A stretch of 64,000 bases of DNA from positions 186,001 to 250,000 of the forward strand of contig VUYV01000041.1 in assembly GCA_008711295.1 (NCBI GenBank), given 5' to 3'. Of this stretch, positions 60,701 through 64,000 are shown one piece after another (within the stretch, counting starts at the first letter, position 1; each line of letters opens with the position of its first letter). The translations under genes and the position numbers were made by a program. The notes under the pieces are model-generated. The model ran no database searches, was not told the origin of the DNA, and saw only the letters and a list, made by a program, of their open reading frames with translations. Source of the DNA: Anarhynchus alexandrinus. Lineage: Eukaryota > Chordata > Aves > Charadriiformes > Charadriidae.

Positions 60701-63700
60701 TTCTGAAATATGTTTCATTTGGTAACAGAAACTGTAATTTTTTTTTTTTCCTCTCTTGTGATTTTTGTTGCCCAGCTCTTGCAGAATTCACTGAGGCAGA
60801 TGAAGCTATGGCAGAGCTAGCGGTTGCTGATAATGTCTTCCTGTTCCTGACTGAATCTGTTGTGGGGTCTGAAAATTTCTACCAGGAGGAATTTTACATT
60901 CGCAAAATTCATAATCTTGTCACAGACTTCCTTGCACTTATGCCAATGAAAGTGAGTTGTTTGTGTGAATAGCAGTTCTTGAGAAATGTGGGCATCTCTT
61001 CTATATTTCTAACATTAGGACAGGTAGCATAGAGATTCAGATGAGGTGCTGGAGTTCAGAGAACTTGGTGACTTTATGAAACCCATATAGTGTGGGGTTT
61101 GTTTTCCACACTAAAGTAGAGTGTGATTTTTAAAACACTGCAATGTGGTGAGATTTGCAAAGCAAGCTTTTGTGGTGGTAGTAGTTTTGTGTTGTTTTAC
61201 ATGATTAAAATTTAAATGAATTCTGGAATTGATGGCAATGTATGTGGTTATTGATTTTGTTGTTGTTTTTCTTTTGATGCAGACAGTGTAACCTAAATTA
61301 ACTTACTGGTTTTGTCTCTCATTTTTAATTTATTCTTTTACTAATGATCTTTTCTGTATGTAAGGGGAGGCATTCTGCTTTTTCTTTCAGTAGTATCAAT
61401 TGTTGGGAAAATGAGCAGCTGTTTTCACTAGAACAGCAGAAATGCTGCAAAAAGGTTTTAAAAAAGTTTGAAGCAATTACAACAGTTTCATTTGTGCAAG
61501 ACCTTGTATCTAGACAAGGAAAATTAAAATTCTATGAAAAAGCTTTTATTTAATTGATGGAGGCTTTATTTTGTGACCTTCATTGTGTTGAGCTATAGTG
61601 GGAGTTGCCAAATAATTACTTTTTTCAATGTGCAAAAAGAAGGATTTAAAAATATGTTTTGTTCATTGTAACATTGCAGAATGAGAACAATATTGGCAGG
61701 AAAAACAGTATTTGAGCCTTAAGAATCTCTGAGGGCATATATGAACATTTTGTAGACAGCTTTTAGGTTTAATCCTAATTTATTTATAATCTGTTGCTGC
61801 TGCATGTTGTTTTCTCAAGCTGTCTTTTAAACCCACAGAATATCCATAGAACAAGTATAACGTCAGTTCAAACAAATTCATGTTGATAACTTTACAGCTG
61901 TATTTCTGCTGCTATGGCTGCCTGTGTACAACACTTACCATGTTGGAACAGGCTTTGGACATCCTTTGAAGCCTGCATGCAATGGTGTTTTCCATAATAC
62001 AGACATAGTAGCCCTTAGGAATCTTTTGAATATATGAGGAATATGTGAGGTATATTTTATGGAAGTTCCTTAAACAATCAAGTGCAAATAGGTTTGGAAC
62101 TGCGAACTTTTTAATCAGGCAGTTCTTCATTGTGTGGTGTTGCTTTATGGAAGACGAAATGTGTCCCTGTAATGGTACCATTTTATCTGTTTTATGAAAG
62201 AGATATAAGGTAGATTTTTGAGTGAAGGTTGAAGAGCTGGAGACTGACCTAGGCTGAGGTTGCTGCCTTATTAAATTTAGATCAAATCTGACCCTGTGTC
62301 CTGTATTCTACAGAATTGCCTGAAAATCCCAAAGCTGTTGATTCATTTGTTGGTATATCTCTCTTCTTCATTGCATTATGGAATTGAAGGCTTTATCTCC
62401 GGGAAGAGTATTTCTCCTCCATTTTGTGTTTTTTTTTTTTCACTTTGGTTCAGATCTGCAGTTGACTGTAGCTAATGCCTAAAGCTGGAGAGATATTTTT
62501 CATTACAAGTAGGATTTTGCAATACAGGATATAAGCAGAAATCTGACCGTTGACTTATATTCCAGTTTGATAGGGGCCAGTACTAGTTGTTTTACAGGAA
62601 AGACTTTGTTAGCAGCCAGTTGGAATATAGCCCTACAAGGGAATTTTTTGTCTTTACTGCTATTAGTGGTTGGCTTCTGTACTCAGCTATTTCTACTGAA
62701 TCTCAAATTTTAGGTAGAGACATGTCTGCTTTGCAGGGTCTTTTATTTTTTGTATATATAACACCTTCATTCAGTTGTATTTGAAACTGTGAGTCAGCAT
62801 TTTGTTTAACTCTTCTGTGTAGTTTTAATATTTATGCTGCTTGCCAGTGATGATTTGAGTAAATCTTTTGCTTGACTGCATTACATTCAGGACTCGATAA
62901 TTAGCTTTAGTAGTTCAGGTAATTCATTATTTCAGTTATTAACAGTCAATTTTGTCCATGTATTAATTTTGTTAGTATACTAATTTGGCTAGTTTCCTCT
63001 GACCCTTTCCATAGTTATTTCTAGTTTTTAACTATTTTTGGTTGATGAAACACAATTATTTTTCTGCTTATTCAGTTTTGCAAATTAAGATATATTATAG
63101 ACCATGAATTGGTCTTTATTGACCCTCACCTTGTTTTAATTTTTGGTCTGTTGAATTGGTTGCTTATTACTGTTTCTTGTTCCTCAATGTCTGCTTAATG
63201 TTTAAAAAAACTTAACTTTTCATCTCATGGCTATTTGCTTTCTGTAAGCCTCTGGTGGGGTGTTTTGTCAAAGGCTTTTTGACATTAAAATTAAATGTCA
63301 GCTGTTTTTTATTTAGTAATTAATTTTTTCAATACAAAGAATTTTAGGATACTGATTAAAGACCTTTTTTTTTAATTGCTGTAGTTTTTCTTCCCCTCCC
63401 TTCTCTAATTTTTTTTCCTGTTGTATTTATTGACATGTGGTAATGGTTTTAGTTGCAACAGACTGAGTCTCAAGTAATTGCATCAATCCAAAACTTTTTA
63501 AAACAAAGTAGGTGTAAGTACAAGTAGCCTTAAATGGCTAAGAAAGGTGCGATCCACCAATCTATATACAGAAAACATTTTACAGTGTTTTCTGTTTCTT
63601 TTCAATCCCTGTGGATAATGGTTAACTAACTTTGTTTGAAGCTAACCTATCTACCTTTGAAAGTAAAAAGAGGAAAAGGATCCCCTTTTTGGGGCCAAAC

Positions 63701-64000
63701 CAAAGGATTTGGTGAAGTCAGTTGGGAAAAACTCCCATGGTATAAGTTCAGGGCTTTTGCTATAAACTGAGGGCAGTGGCAGTAAGAAAGTTTGAATGTA
63801 TCTTTGAATGTAAGCTCTTGGGGTGGAGGGGATTAAAAGCAATAAAATAATTGAATAAGCTTGTCATGTATGTGCAAATTCACTTGTTTTCTTAGTTTTT
63901 AGTAGGCTGTTTAGACAATTCTGTTGTTTCTGTTCTGTTACATTCTTACCTCAATATAGACCAATGTATTTCTCCATTTCGTAAATTGTGTAGGTGAAAC
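48727..64000 (+). CDS. NUP205: NUP205 5' part (exons 1-9, truncated by window edge)
   Basis: This gene encodes Nup205, a large alpha-solenoid scaffold of the nuclear pore inner ring, the vertebrate counterpart of fungal Nup192. The family binds Nup93 and Nup35/Nup53 and helps anchor the channel nucleoporins. Segments seen here are 48727-48754, 54317-54459, 55487-55658, 56616-56760, 57683-57842, 59432-59660, 59827-59991, 60776-60951 and 63994-64000. They join without a frameshift into 1225 coding bases, about 408 residues. The human protein is about 2010 residues, so roughly four fifths lies beyond the window. Recognisable stretches include MAAPLAVNS, RLLPEQLIREAFILSDLFD, FPGLTRGLVAVLLYWDGKR and RERGLGSEKHRKE, all close to human NUP205 as I remember it. 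The start was chosen because it matches the vertebrate N-terminus and lies in a TISU element. No premature stop or missing exon is visible, so the gene looks intact. Confidence 0.96.
49269..49301 (+). repeat. AATAAA followed by a 23-base A-tract in NUP205 intron 1
   Basis: AATAAA at 49269-49274 is followed after only four bases by 23 consecutive A (49279-49301). The arrangement resembles the tail of a retroposed transcript, but the sequence before it is not a recognised gene or SINE. It lies just past the end of the CpG island. Confidence 0.7.
49535..50245 (-). mobile_element. Old CR1 LINE fragment in NUP205 intron 1
   Basis: The + strand contains diverged but ordered CR1 blocks in reverse: GGTCATCTGGTTCAACATTCC, CCAGACACATCTCTGGGCTTC-like text, GGGGAGCCCAATACTGGGCAC and AGCTTCCCATCTACCAGGACAC. 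Minus-strand translation shows decayed remnants such as NNSKCNMLHLRD and VLVDGKLNTAAHS. The copy is about 700 bp, lacks the terminal ATTCTATG repeat and is interrupted by a T-run near 49710. It lies antisense in intron 1. Confidence 0.88.
53338..53915 (+). mobile_element. Solo LTR of an avian endogenous retrovirus, NUP205 intron 1
   Basis: The 578-bp element starts TGTCCTGG and ends CCACGACA. These termini are inverted repeats in 7 of 8 bases and have the TG...CA ends of an LTR. Internal marks fit a sense-oriented LTR: TATAAA at 53601-53606 and ATTAAA at 53785-53790, followed by a pyrimidine-rich stretch and GGGAGGAGTGAGCGAGCGGC. The terminal and internal blocks match, from memory, an LTR type common in many bird genomes. 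No internal retroviral genes flank it, so it is a solo LTR. The flanks (GCCAAG left, CTGAGT right) do not form a perfect target duplication. Confidence 0.9.
54317..54459 (+). CDS. NUP205: NUP205 exon 2
   Basis: Encodes residues 10-57, starting AASLWGPYKDIWQTV and ending near KKHKSDFISLFRNP. The acceptor is a good polypyrimidine run ending TTTCAG. The donor is CCG|GTACTG, which is weaker than consensus because +4 to +6 are CTG and the exon ends CCG rather than CAG. The exon ends in phase 0. This is the extreme N-terminal helical segment of the solenoid and matches vertebrate NUP205 almost residue by residue. Confidence 0.96.
55487..55658 (+). CDS. NUP205: NUP205 exon 3
   Basis: Encodes residues 58-115. 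It begins PKNVQQHEKIQKASTEG, continues through QGQQGTRLLPEQLIREAF and ends in the helix LFDIGELAAVELLLAG. The acceptor is CTTGCAG and the donor is GCTG|GTGAGG, giving a phase-1 end. If the intron were retained, the frame would run 15 more codons to a TAG at 55703-55705. The residues are among the most conserved of the Nup205 N-terminal region, and I see no substitution that looks damaging. Confidence 0.96.
56616..56760 (+). CDS. NUP205: NUP205 exon 4
   Basis: Encodes residues 115-163, starting GEHQQPHFPGLTRGLVAVL and continuing through YWDGKRCIANSL to KTWTLEL. The acceptor reads CAATAG, and GA completes the glycine codon begun in exon 3. The donor is CTCAG|GTCCGT. It has an ideal exonic CAG but C at +3 and +4, an uncommon U2-type donor. 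The exon ends in phase 2 and joins T of exon 5 to make a serine codon. Reading on from the weak donor meets a TGA within a few codons. Confidence 0.95.
57683..57842 (+). CDS. NUP205: NUP205 exon 5
   Basis: Encodes residues 163-216. It begins SQELISMTTRFTDDLMEQG and ends DKLQRERGLGSEKHRKE. The acceptor is GTTATAG and the donor is GAG|GTAAAT, ending in phase 0. The QRERGLGSEKHRKE segment is a nearly invariant vertebrate signature followed in the next exon by VSDLIKECRQSLAES, which makes the gene identification firm. Confidence 0.96.
59432..59660 (+). CDS. NUP205: NUP205 exon 6
   Basis: Encodes residues 217-293, starting VSDLIKECRQSLAESLFVW, through TLILISYLEKVTVEADGSL and ending near FLEQGTEDRE. 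The acceptor is TTTTAAAG, an AAG-type site downstream of a T-rich tract and less favoured than CAG/TAG. The donor is AAG|GTAATT, ending in phase 1. The segment is helical and rich in Leu, as expected for an alpha-solenoid. It is the longest exon in the window, at 229 bases. Confidence 0.96.
59827..59991 (+). CDS. NUP205: NUP205 exon 7
   Basis: Encodes residues 293-348. It begins DLMHRLPLLAERQYIATIH and continues through LPGLQATVRLAWALALRG to QLSDVT. Intron 6 before it is only 166 bases, the shortest in the window. The acceptor is CTTTAAG (again AAG) and the donor is ACAG|GTAAAT, ending in phase 1. The LQATVRLAWALALRG helix matches vertebrate NUP205. Confidence 0.96.
60776..60951 (+). CDS. NUP205: NUP205 exon 8
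   Basis: Encodes residues 348-406. It begins ALAEFTEADEAMAELAVAD and ends with the LVTDFLALMPMK helix. The acceptor is TTGCCCAG and the donor is AAA|GTGAGT, a strong site, ending in phase 0. The next exon begins with the valine codon that follows MPMK in other vertebrates. Confidence 0.96.
60952..63993 (+). other. NUP205 intron 8
   Basis: The 3.0-kb T-rich intron begins GTGAGT and ends GTGTAG. No repeat or embedded gene is recognised. The other introns (54460-55486, 55659-56615, 56761-57682, 57843-59431, 59661-59826, 59992-60775) are likewise plain, with T-runs near 57910, 58130, 58610 and 60745 only. Confidence 0.85.
63994..64000 (+). CDS. NUP205: NUP205 exon 9, first 7 bases
   Basis: The window ends in GTGAAAC directly after an AG at 63992-63993 (context TTGTGTAG). 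These bases give Val, Lys and the first base of the next codon. They match the VKQL that follows MPMK in vertebrate NUP205, and the phase is correct (0). The pyrimidine tract just upstream is weak, but the residue match and position make this the likely exon start. The rest of the exon is outside the window. Confidence 0.75.

Noticed and set aside
1..64000. CRISPR arrays, operons, tRNA or rRNA genes
   Set aside because: No regular spaced repeats, no cloverleaf or rRNA text recognised, and the sequence is plainly vertebrate nuclear DNA.

Overview
The window is vertebrate nuclear DNA, almost certainly from a bird. It holds four truncated CR1 LINE copies with the avian 3' signature (ATTCTATG-type tail) and one solo LTR of a common bird endogenous-retrovirus type. 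It also has two compact CpG-island promoters and short introns. Most of the sequence is intronic or intergenic, and nearly all stand-alone ORFs are chance.

The only protein-coding gene I can read directly is the 5' part of NUP205, which encodes the inner-ring nuclear pore scaffold Nup205. It lies on the + strand from the start codon at 48727 to the right edge. Exons 1-8 and the first 7 bases of exon 9 are present and encode residues 1 to about 408. Every exon joins its neighbour in frame at GT/AG sites. The start codon lies in an exact 12-base TISU/YY1 element at the 3' end of a CpG island (about 48150-49200), with a ZNF143/THAP11-type site about 260 bp upstream.

Layout: 1-29977 is AT-rich non-coding DNA with two antisense CR1 fragments (4391-5350, 18359-18745), one sense CR1 fragment (20176-20673), a single unknown base at 19044, and several A-tract/CCA-rich low-complexity patches. 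29978-30571 is an assembly gap that interrupts the left CpG island. 30572-31850 is the rest of that island. It carries a ZNF143-type site, a YY1/TISU-like element and a 19-codon reading frame, all oriented to the minus strand, plus a perfect 20-bp palindrome. 31850-48000 is an intergenic interval with no recognised gene. 48000-48130 holds a 38-bp tandem duplication in poly-T. 48150-64000 is the NUP205 promoter and gene.

In other amniotes the gene divergent to NUP205 is CNOT4. The minus-oriented promoter motifs and the A/C-rich character of the + strand on the left fit a CNOT4 promoter near 30.8 kb, with 1-30 kb as its long first intron. No CNOT4 coding exon is visible, so that assignment is synteny-based inference.

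I found no previously undescribed system. The best points for follow-up are the shared ZNF143 plus YY1/TISU layout of the two divergent promoters, the gap across the left promoter, the palindrome, the sense LTR 400 bp upstream of NUP205 exon 2, the weak splice sites in NUP205, and two possible ancient amniote repeats.
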